Positions 23,645 through 30,554 of a stretch of DNA of 37,244 nucleotides are shown here, one piece after another. The stretch comes from a virus. The stretch spans positions 1 to 37,244 of the IMG/VR virus record IMGVR_UViG_3300048905_000120. One strand, given 5' to 3'. Positions within the stretch are counted from its first letter, which is position 1, and the number at the start of each line of letters is the position of its first letter. The notes beneath the pieces are model-generated. The model saw nothing but the letters and a program-made list of their open reading frames with translations, ran no database searches and had not been told where the DNA came from. A program made the position numbers and the translations under genes.

Positions 23645-24907
23645 ATGAACAAATTGTTCACGGGGCTGCTCAGCCTCGCGCTTTCGCTTGTCTTCATAAC
23701 TGCGGCCATTCCGGCGCACGCTGGCACGCTGGCGGATGCGCAGTGGATCTGCGCGCATTTGAACGATCCGACGCGCTCCTACACGGCGGCGGATATTGCG
23801 TGGGCCAAGACGTTGGTTCCGGGTTGCGTAATTGCACCAATCCCCGCTCCGTCGCCCGCACCATCCGCGCCACCGGTCGGCATGAAGGTCACGAGCTCGA
23901 CCGGACTGCTGACCGCGTTGATGAATGCCAAGGGCGGCGAGACCTTCGTGCTCGCGCCTGGGGGCTACAGCCTCAAGCTGTCGGGCAAGAGCTTCGTCAC
24001 GCCCGTCACGATCGCCTCGGCCGATCCGGCCAACCGCGTGCAGATCAATTATATGAAGCTGGCCAGCGTGACTGGCGTTACGTTCCGAGGTATCGACTTC
24101 GCCCGCGGTTCGGTACCATCCGGCACTGACGTGAATTCGCAGACGATCGCGACGGCGAACGGCGGCGGCAATCTGACATTCGATCAGGTCTATGTGCACG
24201 GCTCGCTCGACGGAAATGCCCGCAACGACGCGGTAGGGATTATCCTGTGGGGCATAAAGGGAGCGACGATCTCCAACAGCCGCTTCCAGCAGCTCGGCCG
24301 CGCGGCTCAGTTCTTCGGTTGCTCCAACCTCACCGTGAGCCGCAACGATGTGCGCGAGATACGTTCGGACGGCTTCGATTTCTCCGCCGTCTCCAATGCG
24401 CTGATCGACGGCAATTTCTTCACCAACTTTCAGCGCGTCGCGAGCGATCACCCGGATGCGATCCAGTTTCAGACGGCTGGTAGCAGCCGATCGTCGACTG
24501 ATATCGTGATCCGAAACAATGTCCTGCTGCCGGGGCTGGGTAACGGCACACAGGGCGTCTTCATGCGCGACGAGGTTGGTACGCTGCCCTACAAGCGCGT
24601 GACGATCTCCAATAACCTGCTGGTCGGCAATGGCATGGAAAACGGCATCACGATCAGCAACGGAGCCGATGTTACGATTGGCGGAAATAGCGTGCTGTCC
24701 CCAATCGACGGCAATCTGTTTTGGATAAGGCTGGGAACGATCAGCGGAACCAAGGCCGTCTATGGCAATGTGGCGATGAAGGGCGGTCAGAAGACCCCGC
24801 AGCAGGCGTTCAGCGCGGCGCAGCTTTCGCTTCTCACCACGGCTAATTTGCCCAATCTCACGGCCGCGCAGCTGGCGGTGCCGGGGATTGGGTATCAGCC
24901 TCAATAA
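23645..24907 (+). CDS. Secreted right-handed beta-helix protein
   Basis: A 420-residue protein with AAGGA upstream of the ATG. A Sec signal peptide is clear: MNKLFTGLLSLALSLVFITA followed by a probable cleavage after AHA (residues 24-26). Residues 27-75 form a small domain and a Pro-rich linker (APIPAPSPAPSAPP). Residues 80-375 contain repeated short strands with Asn and Gly turns (VTFRGIDFAR, ATISNSRFQQLG, LTVSRNDVREIRSDG, ALIDGNFFTNF, VTISNNLLVGNG), typical of parallel beta-helix (PbH1) proteins such as polysaccharide lyases. A signal peptide is not expected on a virion tail spike. It may be a lysogenic-conversion or biofilm-degrading enzyme. No catalytic residues can be named. Confidence 0.7.
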   Translation: MNKLFTGLLSLALSLVFITAAIPAHAGTLADAQWICAHLNDPTRSYTAADIAWAKTLVPGCVIAPIPAPSPAPSAPPVGMKVTSSTGLLTALMNAKGGETFVLAPGGYSLKLSGKSFVTPVTIASADPANRVQINYMKLASVTGVTFRGIDFARGSVPSGTDVNSQTIATANGGGNLTFDQVYVHGSLDGNARNDAVGIILWGIKGATISNSRFQQLGRAAQFFGCSNLTVSRNDVREIRSDGFDFSAVSNALIDGNFFTNFQRVASDHPDAIQFQTAGSSRSSTDIVIRNNVLLPGLGNGTQGVFMRDEVGTLPYKRVTISNNLLVGNGMENGITISNGADVTIGGNSVLSPIDGNLFWIRLGTISGTKAVYGNVAMKGGQKTPQQAFSAAQLSLLTTANLPNLTAAQLAVPGIGYQPQ

Positions 24908-24929
24908 CCGTTAATCAGCTTCGTCGCAT

Positions 24930-24972
24930 AGGCCCGGCTGGGGGAGAAATCCAGAGGTCGGGCCTTTTTTTT
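24930..24972 (+). terminator. Intrinsic terminator ending the late operon
   Basis: AGGCCCG at 24930-24936 pairs with CGGGCCT at 24959-24965 to give a 7-bp GC-rich stem with a 22-base loop, followed by eight T at 24965-24972. It lies 22 bases after the beta-helix gene and before the convergent minus-strand genes, so it ends the rightward late transcript. There is no T-run on the other side, so it should not stop leftward transcription. Confidence 0.85.
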
Positions 24973-24976
24973 GCGT

Positions 24977-25195
24977 TCAGGAAGGCGGGTTGATATCGGC
25001 CCAATGAGACGGCTCTAAACGAACACCATTCTCATAAAAGTCAGCCCATCCCCACGGCTTCCCGGAACTTGTCTCGCTATCCCATGCGCCGATGTATGCG
25101 CCATCGACGACCCAAAGCAACATCTGCCGTCCATCCTTGCGATCCTCCGGCATGTTGGCGATCGGCTGCCAGTTGATGAGCGGGATGGCGATCAT
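24977..25195 (-). CDS. Small hypothetical protein (DUF551-like)
   Basis: A 72-residue protein with the pattern NWQPIANMPEDRKDGRQMLL near the start and SHWADINPPS at the end. WxPI...MPxDxxxVLxW...THWxxxPxPP is the pattern of DUF551-like proteins found in phage early regions. It is the last gene in a coupled minus-strand group; its ATG overlaps the upstream stop as ATGA. Function unknown. Confidence 0.6.
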   Translation of the reverse strand: MIAIPLINWQPIANMPEDRKDGRQMLLWVVDGAYIGAWDSETSSGKPWGWADFYENGVRLEPSHWADINPPS

Positions 25196-25320
25196 TTCCT
25201 TGCTTCCTCAAAAACCTTTGCCTTCGTCCTCGGCCGTCGCTTAGGCTCCGGCAATTCGTCCGGCCAATAAGCGACCGCGACCTGCTTGCCGGTGCGAAGG
25301 TCATAAACTGGTTCAGGCAT
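25192..25320 (-). CDS. Very small basic hypothetical protein
   Basis: A 42-residue protein starting at the ATG at 25320, which overlaps the upstream gene by 8 bases. The sequence starts MPEPVYDLRTGKQVAVAYWP and ends with a basic segment (KRRPRTKAKVFEEARK). A longer frame upstream exists but its extra residues are arginine-rich shadow. Coupled starts and stops on both sides support a real gene. Function unknown. Confidence 0.45.
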   Translation of the reverse strand: MPEPVYDLRTGKQVAVAYWPDELPEPKRRPRTKAKVFEEARK

Positions 25321-25549
25321 CACGCGCAAACCCCTCCGCCGGCTCCTCGCCCTGATCCATGTCGTCCAGATCCTCAACGGTAATCGAGAGCGACCAGCCC
25401 CGACAATCCGCCGCAGGTTGTCCGGTCAGCAGGTTCTCCATCTGCCGGCCGAGTTCCCCTGGCGTGATATTGGCGCGCGACAGGCATTGCGTGCTGTTGC
25501 CTTCGATGATGATGCGGAAGCGCTCGGGGACGATGGGGAGGGAGGGCAT
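25313..25549 (-). CDS. Hypothetical protein
   Basis: A 78-residue protein, MPSLPIVPERFRIIIEGNST, followed by MENLLTGQPAADCRGWSLSI and an acidic end (VEDLDDMDQGEEPAEGF). No family is recognised and no membrane span is present. It is separated by 3 bases from the Lar-like gene and overlaps the next gene by 8 bases, so it belongs to the same minus-strand transcript. Confidence 0.5.
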   Translation of the reverse strand: MPSLPIVPERFRIIIEGNSTQCLSRANITPGELGRQMENLLTGQPAADCRGWSLSITVEDLDDMDQGEEPAEGFARDA

Positions 25550-25552
25550 GGG

Positions 25553-25741
25553 TTATTTATCTCCCACGCCCTGTGGCTTGTCGAGGGTGGCGCGTCTGGT
25601 CCAGGCTTTCCAAGCGGCTTGGAAGTCTCCGTGATGGGCGGTTCCGCATCCACACGACTGACAGGTAACGCGATAGGGATGCACCTTGTCGTCGGATTTC
25701 AGCGATAGAACGTCGTCTGATCCGCAAAAAGGGGCACGCAT
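25553..25741 (-). CDS. Lar-like zinc-ribbon protein, apparently frameshifted at its N-terminus
   Basis: The open frame codes 62 residues: MRAPFCGSDDVLSLKSDDKV, then YRVTCQSCGCGTAHHGDFQA and AWKAWTRRA. This is the pattern of Lar-family restriction alleviation proteins (CPFCG, CxxCG, AxxxWxxR), which modulate host restriction. The expected first cysteine is missing. In the next frame, upstream reading from an ATG at 25763 that overlaps the previous stop (ATGA) gives MTAPPSIDACPF, which would join exactly to CGSDD if one T of a five-T run (opposite 25725-25731) were removed. The ancestral gene was therefore probably 25553-25763. Function could be lost, or the extra base may be a sequencing error. 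Confidence 0.6.
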   Translation of the reverse strand: MRAPFCGSDDVLSLKSDDKVHPYRVTCQSCGCGTAHHGDFQAAWKAWTRRATLDKPQGVGDK

Positions 25742-25759
25742 CGATCGAGGGCGGGGCGG

Positions 25760-25969
25760 TCATGGGCGCTTTTTCCACGACTTAATATCGCGATCGACAC
25801 AATACATGATTAGATACCCGAGCGGTCCCGTCAAAATGGTAATCCCGAGCAACATTTCATCTACACCGCGAATGACAGGCTTTGGGAACATTTCGTGGTC
25901 GAGTTTGATGATAAGATAGCCGCTCACGATCCAGATCAACGCTACAACGGCCCAAATTACAGTGTTCAT
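25760..25969 (-). CDS. Small two-TM membrane protein
   Basis: A 69-residue protein with AAGGGAA before the ATG. Two hydrophobic segments are visible: VIWAVVALIWIVSGYLIIKL and MLLGITILTGPLGYLIMYCV, with a basic tail (DRDIKSWKKRP). Its stop overlaps the predicted original start of the Lar-like gene. It is the first gene of the coupled minus-strand group, so a promoter should lie in the 103-base gap before 26073, where I see no clear signal. Function unknown. Confidence 0.55.
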   Translation of the reverse strand: MNTVIWAVVALIWIVSGYLIIKLDHEMFPKPVIRGVDEMLLGITILTGPLGYLIMYCVDRDIKSWKKRP

Positions 25970-26072
25970 TTCCCTTCCCCTCCCTCTGCGCCGATGGACC
26001 GGATGGCTTGGGCAATCCGCTGGGCTTCCATATGTCTATGGTGTGCGATCGAAAACCCTGGCCGGGCGAAGG

Positions 26073-26507
26073 CTAGCGGCGACGGCACTTATTGTCCGGA
26101 TCGAATGTGCGCCAGCGCAGCGCCAGGCCCGAAGCGATCATCGCGCAGCTGAGATCTCCGGTCTCTGGCGATGTGCACCATGCGCCCGTGCGCGTGCCCT
26201 TGGCGCGCCCTTCGGACAGGCAGGAGAGCCGTGGCCCGCTCACCAGGATGTGACCATCGGACGTCGTACCGCGCGCGCCGCCCAACAGCTCCACCAGACG
26301 ATCGCGCGCCGCAACGCCGCTGGCCGTCGGACAGGGCTGCCACGCGCGGCAGCTCCCATCGATCTCCCGCGCTGCCACGCCGGCGAGCCGGATCTTCATC
26401 CCCTCCCCGCACCAGATCGGCCCGTCGCCGTCCCACACGCGTGTGGGCGTGCAGGTGAAATGATGACCAGCGGCGACGATGAAGAGTGAGGCCAGGATGT
26501 GGAGCAT
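26073..26507 (-). CDS. SNase-like (thermonuclease fold) exported protein
   Basis: A 144-residue protein. I chose the ATG at 26507, with AAGG 8 bases upstream; ATG at 26513 is an alternative. A short signal-peptide-like start (MLHILASLFIVAAG) is followed by TRVWDGDGPIW and KIRLAGVAAREIDG. D26/D28, R40 and E48 match the spacing of the metal- and phosphate-binding residues of staphylococcal nuclease (RLxxxxxxE), but the third catalytic arginine is not obvious. CAMIASGLALRW near the end is usual for the family. Seven or more cysteines suggest disulfides in the periplasm. It may degrade DNA outside the cytoplasm or be an inactive relative. Confidence 0.65.
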   Translation of the reverse strand: MLHILASLFIVAAGHHFTCTPTRVWDGDGPIWCGEGMKIRLAGVAAREIDGSCRAWQPCPTASGVAARDRLVELLGGARGTTSDGHILVSGPRLSCLSEGRAKGTRTGAWCTSPETGDLSCAMIASGLALRWRTFDPDNKCRRR

Positions 26508-26554
26508 GGGCATGCCTTGTATCAAATTCGAGCTGAAACAGAGGAGGTACAAAT

Positions 26555-26785
26555 TGTGCCGCCTCCTGTGCCGACATGAACCGTTGGCCCTGGCGCGTTT
26601 CGCGCGTTCGTGATTGACGGCTCTGCCGCAGAAATCTAGGGAAACCGCCACCGCCCCCGTAGCTCAGCAGGACAGAGCGACGGTTTCCTAATTCGTGGAC
26701 AGCCCGACGCGACGGCACAGTGAAAGGCGCGGAAATCTGCCGCAAAATCATTGCGCGTCACCTGCAGACCGTTGCTCCTGTGCCG
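26555..26785. promoter_or_regulatory. Cluster of TGTGCCG repeats around the att core, possible integrase arm sites
   Basis: TGTGCCG occurs at 26555-26561, 26567-26573 and 26779-26785, and inverted (CGGCACA) at 26713-26719. Two of the copies extend to CTCCTGTGCCG (26563-26573 and 26775-26785). They lie on both sides of the tRNA fragment at 26653-26691. Repeated short sites flanking the core are what arm-binding sites of a lambda-type integrase look like. The first two copies are 12 bases apart. The right-most copy lies inside the end of the integrase gene. Confidence 0.45.
26653..26691 (+). other. Putative attP core: 5' half of tRNA-Arg (CCU anticodon)
   Basis: The 39 bases read as tRNA positions 1-38: acceptor strand GCCCCCG, D arm GCTC-loop-GAGC, anticodon stem strand ACGGT and loop TTCCTAA with anticodon CCT at 26687-26689. 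The following bases (TTCGT) do not pair with ACGGT and no T arm or 3' acceptor strand follows, so this is not a whole tRNA. A break inside the anticodon loop next to an integrase gene is the usual signature of a phage attachment core. TTGACG at 26614-26619 could be the -35 of a promoter for the rebuilt tRNA, but the -10 is poor. Confidence 0.7.
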
Positions 26786-27824
26786 CTCTTTGTGACACCC
26801 CGAAGCGGGCGGCCTTCGCCACCTCGGGCGGCAAGAAGTCGAGATAACGCTCGGTCGTCGTGATGCTGTCGTGCCCCATCTCGCCTTGCAGATCGTAGAT
26901 GGAACCCCGCCCTTTGCGCAGATATTCCACCGCGAAAAGGTGGCGGAAATCATGGTGGCTGAACGGCTGAAAGTCCCGCTCTTCGCGTGCCGCTTTTTGT
27001 GCCACCCTCCGCATATAGCCCCCGATCCGGCTGGAGACATCCTTGAAGCGCGCGCCCGCCCCTTTCCAGAAGACGTAGGGCTTACCGATGTAGCGCGGTT
27101 GGCGGTCGATGATTTCGATCGCGCGATCGGTCAGCGGGATCGTCCGGACCTTCTCGCCCTTGCCGTTGACGATGGTGATCAGACGCTCGGTCCGGTCCAC
27201 ATGCGCGTGGTGCAGGCCGCAGACCTCATCAAGCCGCATGCCGTTTTCGCGCGTCAGCTCGCACATGTCGACGATCCGGCCAGGCATCTTCGGGAACATC
27301 TCGGCTATGGCGTCGGGCTGCGGCAGCACGATCCGGACGACCTTCTCCGGCACGATCCGGCGCCGGTTGATGGCTGTGGCCGGATTGTCGGTGATCCAGC
27401 CTTCGTCGATCGCATGGTTGAAGACGCTCGACAGGGCGGTCAGGTCGCGGCGGATCGTGGCGTTGGTCACGCCGGCGCGCTTGCGCTCCTTGATCATCTC
27501 CTTGACGATGTCAGCGGTCACCTGCTGGATATCGAGATGGTCGAGGAAGCCGCGCAGCTGGCGGAAGCTCACGGCGTAGCGCTTGAAGGTCTTGTCGCCG
27601 AGGCTGCCGGCGACATTCTCGTTCCATGAGACGACGGCCTGCGGCCAGGTGATCGGGCCGGCGATCCCGTAGACCGCTTCGTCCTCGATCGATTCCTTCA
27701 GCGCCTTGAGGCGCTTTTCCGCGATCCGCTCAGAACGTGTTCGTAGGCTCTGTCGATATTCGACGCCCCGGACCTTGAAACGCGCCCAATAGATCCCGTC
27801 GCGGAGGTAGGTGTTTTTCGGCAT
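26748..27824 (-). CDS. int: Tyrosine-recombinase integrase
   Basis: A 358-residue protein. I chose the ATG at 27824, with AGGAAGG upstream, over one ten codons earlier. Residues 1-55 form an arm-binding-like start (DGIYWARFKVRGVEYRQSLR), 60-150 the SAM-like core-binding domain, and 165-340 the catalytic domain. Probable catalytic residues are R197 (NGMRLDE), K222 or K225, H291 and R294 (HHDFRH), H318 (MGHDS) and Y327 (TTTERYLDF). It catalyses site-specific integration and, with an excisionase, excision. The 3' end lies 57 bases from the tRNA-Arg fragment, and an excisionase-like gene lies just upstream. Confidence 0.95.
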   Translation of the reverse strand: MPKNTYLRDGIYWARFKVRGVEYRQSLRTRSERIAEKRLKALKESIEDEAVYGIAGPITWPQAVVSWNENVAGSLGDKTFKRYAVSFRQLRGFLDHLDIQQVTADIVKEMIKERKRAGVTNATIRRDLTALSSVFNHAIDEGWITDNPATAINRRRIVPEKVVRIVLPQPDAIAEMFPKMPGRIVDMCELTRENGMRLDEVCGLHHAHVDRTERLITIVNGKGEKVRTIPLTDRAIEIIDRQPRYIGKPYVFWKGAGARFKDVSSRIGGYMRRVAQKAAREERDFQPFSHHDFRHLFAVEYLRKGRGSIYDLQGEMGHDSITTTERYLDFLPPEVAKAARFGVSQRAAQEQRSAGDAQ

Positions 27825-28021
27825 GGCGCCTTCCTGTTGATCCGGGTCGCCCACGCCCTGAGCTCGGCCACGATGAACAGCCAGCGGCCGGCGGGCTTGG
27901 ACGCGCCCGGAATCGAGCGTGCAAGATCCTGCAGCGTGCGCTTGGAAATGCCGGTGATCAAGGCCGCCTGTGAGATTCCGCAGCGTTCTGGTTCGCTGAC
28001 AAGATGGGGGTCAGCACGCAT
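27698..28021 (-). CDS. Excisionase/AlpA-like helix-turn-helix protein
   Basis: A protein of up to 107 residues. The N-terminal 65 residues hold a winged-helix-type DNA-binding region: CGISQAALITGISKRTLQDL, then a wing-like IPGASKPAGRWLFIVAELRA and WATRINR. This is typical of MerR/excisionase-fold proteins. The rest (from about 67) overlaps the integrase start by 127 bases and is basic and low-complexity, so it may be dispensable; the overlap is long but the frame has no earlier stop. The place next to int suggests a recombination directionality factor. Confidence 0.62.
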   Translation of the reverse strand: MRADPHLVSEPERCGISQAALITGISKRTLQDLARSIPGASKPAGRWLFIVAELRAWATRINRKAPCRKTPTSATGSIGRVSRSGASNIDRAYEHVLSGSRKSASRR

Positions 28022-28027
28022 TTCGGC

Positions 28028-28516
28028 TCACCCTTCCGCTCCCTGATCGAGTGCGGCCGCGAATCCACATGTGCAGGACACAGTGCCGCTCCGTCTTTCG
28101 TAAGGTAACGCACGGCTGACGTTGCAGCCCTTCTTGTGCTGTCCAAACGATCCCAACGCCTCCCTCAATCGAGCATTTTTGGCTTCGGCCTCGGTGGCGC
28201 GGGCTTCCTGTTCGCACCATTGTTCCCGCAAACTTGTAAGATTAAATTCCCACTGACGTTGAGCCTCTTTGAACGCCTCAAACTCACCCTGCGCCGCGCT
28301 GGTTGCTGCGATGCGGTGGCGAGCGAAGGCGTTGATCAAGGGGCTTTCGTCAATCTTTCCGGCTCGCATGTGCGCTGTGACCAAAACTTCATTCGGGCGC
28401 GAAAGATGCTTTCCGTAAAACTCAGCCGCAGCCTCTCGATCAGCTTGGGTGACAGGCACCCCCTCGGGCGGCAGGGGCGTGGGATTGGCGGTCATGGGTG
28501 GGACGTCGTTGCTCAT
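28028..28516 (-). CDS. Hypothetical early protein with C-terminal cysteine motif
   Basis: A 162-residue protein starting at the ATG at 28516, which overlaps the upstream stop as ATGA. The N-terminus is Pro-rich (NDVPPMTANPTPLPPEGVPV), the middle is a helical or coiled-coil segment (FEAFKEAQRQWEFNLTSLRE, EQEARATEAEAKNARLREAL), and the end has KKGCNVSRALPYERRSGTVS and CTCGFAAAL, a probable metal-binding cysteine cluster often seen in short phage proteins. Function unknown. Confidence 0.6.
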   Translation of the reverse strand: MSNDVPPMTANPTPLPPEGVPVTQADREAAAEFYGKHLSRPNEVLVTAHMRAGKIDESPLINAFARHRIAATSAAQGEFEAFKEAQRQWEFNLTSLREQWCEQEARATEAEAKNARLREALGSFGQHKKGCNVSRALPYERRSGTVSCTCGFAAALDQGAEG

Positions 28517-28872
28517 GCGATCGTAAATCCCTTGCGGTAGCGCAGCGCCATGTAGGCGGTGGCGCTCATGCGGCCGGCGGCCTTGTCCTCGCTCGCCCAG
28601 CGGCGCATCAGATGCTCGGCGTCGCGACGGGCCTCGCGGCCGGTGGTCTTGTCGCCGCGGGTGCCGCCGCGGGTGATGTGCGCGGCGATGGCGAGCGGGG
28701 CGAGCACGCGCCCGCGCACGGTCATCCGGTTCTGGAAGCTCGCCTGATGCGCGCCGCTGCAGAAGATCTGGCGGGCGTGGGCCGGGGCGAACTCGATCAT
28801 GCACTCCGGGCAGTGATGGCGCGGATAGGCGATCGGTGCGAAGCGCGGCGTTTGCGAGGCTTCATGTAACAT
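28513..28872 (-). CDS. Hypothetical zinc-ribbon-like early protein
   Basis: A 119-residue protein with HHCPECMIEFAPAHARQIFC near residues 19-38, a Cx2C...C pattern suggesting a zinc ribbon; FCSGAHQASFQNRMTVRGR follows and is usual in proteins that carry a CxxC-x(13)-FCS-type finger. The second half is basic and helical (REARRDAEHLMRRWASEDKA). It is coupled to its neighbour by ATGA. A nucleic-acid-binding role is possible. No named family. Confidence 0.6.
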   Translation of the reverse strand: MLHEASQTPRFAPIAYPRHHCPECMIEFAPAHARQIFCSGAHQASFQNRMTVRGRVLAPLAIAAHITRGGTRGDKTTGREARRDAEHLMRRWASEDKAAGRMSATAYMALRYRKGFTIA

Positions 28873-28881
28873 GATGGGGGC

Positions 28882-29049
28882 TCACGCCTGATCGCCTTCA
28901 ACTTCATCGGCCCAGCCGCGATTGTCATTGTTGGGCGGGAGGTGGAGATATTCATGTTCGCCATTGCGTGACGGGCATTTGAGTGTGTGATCCGCGCGCG
29001 CGCGGCATTCGACACAGGTGTAGGAGAGCGGATCGGGCGGTGCGGTCAC
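28882..29049 (-). CDS. Small cysteine-containing hypothetical protein
   Basis: A 55-residue protein starting at a GTG (29049) that overlaps the upstream stop as GTGA. It has YTCVECRARADHTLKCPS, a CxxC plus later Cys, probably a small zinc-binding site, then EHEYLHLPPNNDNRGWADEV. A much longer frame extends upstream but is an arginine-rich shadow of the neighbouring gene. Function unknown. Confidence 0.5.
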   Translation of the reverse strand: MTAPPDPLSYTCVECRARADHTLKCPSRNGEHEYLHLPPNNDNRGWADEVEGDQA

Positions 29050-29534
29050 AGCAGCGACCCCCGCCCGCGTATCGCCGCCGGGAGCGCGATGACGCCCGGC
29101 TCTGCCGCTGGAGCGAGGGCGCGGGCTCGGGCGTCGGCAGCGGCGCGCTCGCGCAGCCGGATCGTCATCTCGGCGCAATCGACATGGTTGGGCCAGGGCC
29201 GTTGCTGGTGCCAGAGCAGGATCTCGACGCCGTCGGCAATCGCGGCATTGCGCGGATCGTCTGGATAATGATCGGCGATCGCGCGCCAGACGCGGGCGAT
29301 GCGGGAGAGCTCCTTGCGCTTGGCCTCGGCGGAAACCTCGTGCCCTGTCGCTCCGGCGAGGGTCACGACGAAGCGCCAGTCGGCGGCGATGGCGTAGAGC
29401 GTTTCGAGCCGCGCTACGGAGGTCTCGGCCGCCACCTCGCCCGACGCGACCCGCGCGTCGGCCACCTGCGCCCACTCCGCCGCAAGCCATGCCGCAAGCC
29501 GCGCGTGGCGGGGGAAGTCGAAATACCAGGTCAT
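29046..29534 (-). CDS. Hypothetical early protein
   Basis: A 162-residue protein. The ATG at 29534 overlaps the ThyX stop as ATGA, which decides it over an ATG four codons earlier. It is mostly helical: MTWYFDFPRHARLAAWLAAE, ETSVARLETLYAIAADWRFV, KRKELSRIARVWRAIADHYP. No membrane segment, no recognised motif. Part of the leftward early operon next to nucleotide-metabolism genes. Confidence 0.55.
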   Translation of the reverse strand: MTWYFDFPRHARLAAWLAAEWAQVADARVASGEVAAETSVARLETLYAIAADWRFVVTLAGATGHEVSAEAKRKELSRIARVWRAIADHYPDDPRNAAIADGVEILLWHQQRPWPNHVDCAEMTIRLRERAAADARARALAPAAEPGVIALPAAIRGRGSLL

Positions 29535-30199
29535 GACGCTTCCCACGCCGCGACGGCTGTTGGAACGATCGGGCGGATCAGCTCTCGGAGGGCATCAGCA
29601 TAGACCCGGATCTCGTACTGCGCGTGCGCATGGCAGCGGAGCGTCAGGAATTTGAGCAGATTGAGCAGGTCAACGGTGGCGAACATCGTCGAATAGGTGC
29701 TGACCGGCAGGACCGATCGCGCCAGCTCGCGTGGCCACCCAGCCGCGAGCAGTCGGCGATAGGTCTCGAAGGCCATCTCGCACGCGGCACGATAGTTGGC
29801 CATGTCAATGGTTGCCGCCGCCGTCTCGCCGATCGTGCGGGCCTGCTTGCTGCTCGTGGACTGCTGACCGACGGCCGACGGTTCCGGGACGTAAAACTCC
29901 TCGGGCAATTCCCGGTAACGCGCGCTCAGTTCGTTAAAGGACCATGTGCGGTGGCGGTGCCACTGCCGGAACACGAAAATCGGCGCATGGACCTCGAAGG
30001 TGAACGTCACCGCCTCGAACGGCGTGGTGTGGTGATTTCGCCAGAGATAGTTGATCAGACGCCGGTCGCTGCCTTCATCCTCGCCAGCGCGCCATGCGGC
30101 ATCGTAGGACACGCGTGCGGCGCGCACGATCGAGAGATCACTTCCCATGTGATCAACCAGGCGCGCATAGCCGTGATCGAGAATGTCAACGCGCTGCAT
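29531..30199 (-). CDS. thyX: Flavin-dependent thymidylate synthase ThyX
   Basis: A 222-residue enzyme that makes dTMP from dUMP using FAD, NADPH and methylene-tetrahydrofolate. The ThyX signature RHRxxS is present as R82-H-R-T-W-S87 in FRQWHRHRTWSFNE, followed by LSARYRELPEEFYVP. The upstream part (ILDHGYARLVDHMGSDLSIV, TPFEAVTFTFEVHAPIFVFR) also fits the family. I chose the ATG at 30199, which overlaps the upstream gene by 14 bases; an ATG at 30241 is possible. It would boost dTTP supply for phage DNA synthesis. It shares an operon with a MazG-like enzyme. Confidence 0.95.
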   Translation of the reverse strand: MQRVDILDHGYARLVDHMGSDLSIVRAARVSYDAAWRAGEDEGSDRRLINYLWRNHHTTPFEAVTFTFEVHAPIFVFRQWHRHRTWSFNELSARYRELPEEFYVPEPSAVGQQSTSSKQARTIGETAAATIDMANYRAACEMAFETYRRLLAAGWPRELARSVLPVSTYSTMFATVDLLNLLKFLTLRCHAHAQYEIRVYADALRELIRPIVPTAVAAWEAS

Positions 30200-30554
30200 T
30201 GTTGCCACCAAGCTTGTCGGCGCGAGCTTGGGCTGCGGCATTTGAGTAGCCCTGAGCGTAGCGTAACCCGAGCTTCGCTTTATTGGCTTCTATTGTCTCG
30301 TCGCGCGTGATACCGAGACGCTGGCGCAATCCTTCAAGAAAAAACTCGATGTCTCCCAGTTCTTCGATGGCATTTGCGCGATCCAACGGCCTGCGATAGA
30401 TTACTACCTTCTTGATGCAGTCGAGGAGTTCCCCTGCCTCGCCACTTACACCGATAGCCATATGGAGAAGATCGCAATCACCAGGACTAAGCTCGCCAAG
30501 TATCTGTGCGTCATCCTTCTTAAGCGTTGCGACCATGTGAGCGTAATCGATCAT
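30186..30554 (-). CDS. MazG-like nucleotide pyrophosphohydrolase
   Basis: A 122-residue protein with the all-alpha NTP-PPase pattern: GVSGEAGELLDCIKKVVIYR, then NAIEELGDIEFFLEGLRQRL, giving the ExxE...EExxD acidic residues that bind magnesium. It would hydrolyse a (d)NTP to the monophosphate and pyrophosphate. A dCTPase, dUTPase-like or ppGpp-related role cannot be told from sequence. With ThyX next door, feeding or cleaning of nucleotide pools is likely. The ATG overlaps the DUF3310 stop as ATGA. Confidence 0.82.
   Translation of the reverse strand: MIDYAHMVATLKKDDAQILGELSPGDCDLLHMAIGVSGEAGELLDCIKKVVIYRRPLDRANAIEELGDIEFFLEGLRQRLGITRDETIEANKAKLGLRYAQGYSNAAAQARADKLGGNNAAR

Noticed and set aside
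24920-24976. Terminator acting in both directions
   Set aside because: The T-run exists only on the plus side; on the minus strand the stem is followed by TATGCG.
26600-26645. A firm promoter call for the tRNA fragment
   Set aside because: TTGACG is a fair -35, but the matching -10 (TAGGGA at 17 bases) is poor, so it is only noted.
26653-26730. A complete tRNA-Arg gene
   Set aside because: The 3' anticodon strand, T arm and 3' acceptor strand are missing after 26691, so only a 5' half is present.
26748-27854. Longer integrase start at 27854
   Set aside because: The ATG at 27824 has AGGAAGG at a good distance and the family-typical opening; the extra ten residues look unrelated.
28882-29490. 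A 202-codon minus-strand gene
   Set aside because: Its first 147 codons are arginine-rich shadow over a supported gene; only the last 55 codons from the GTG at 29049, coupled by GTGA, are plausible.
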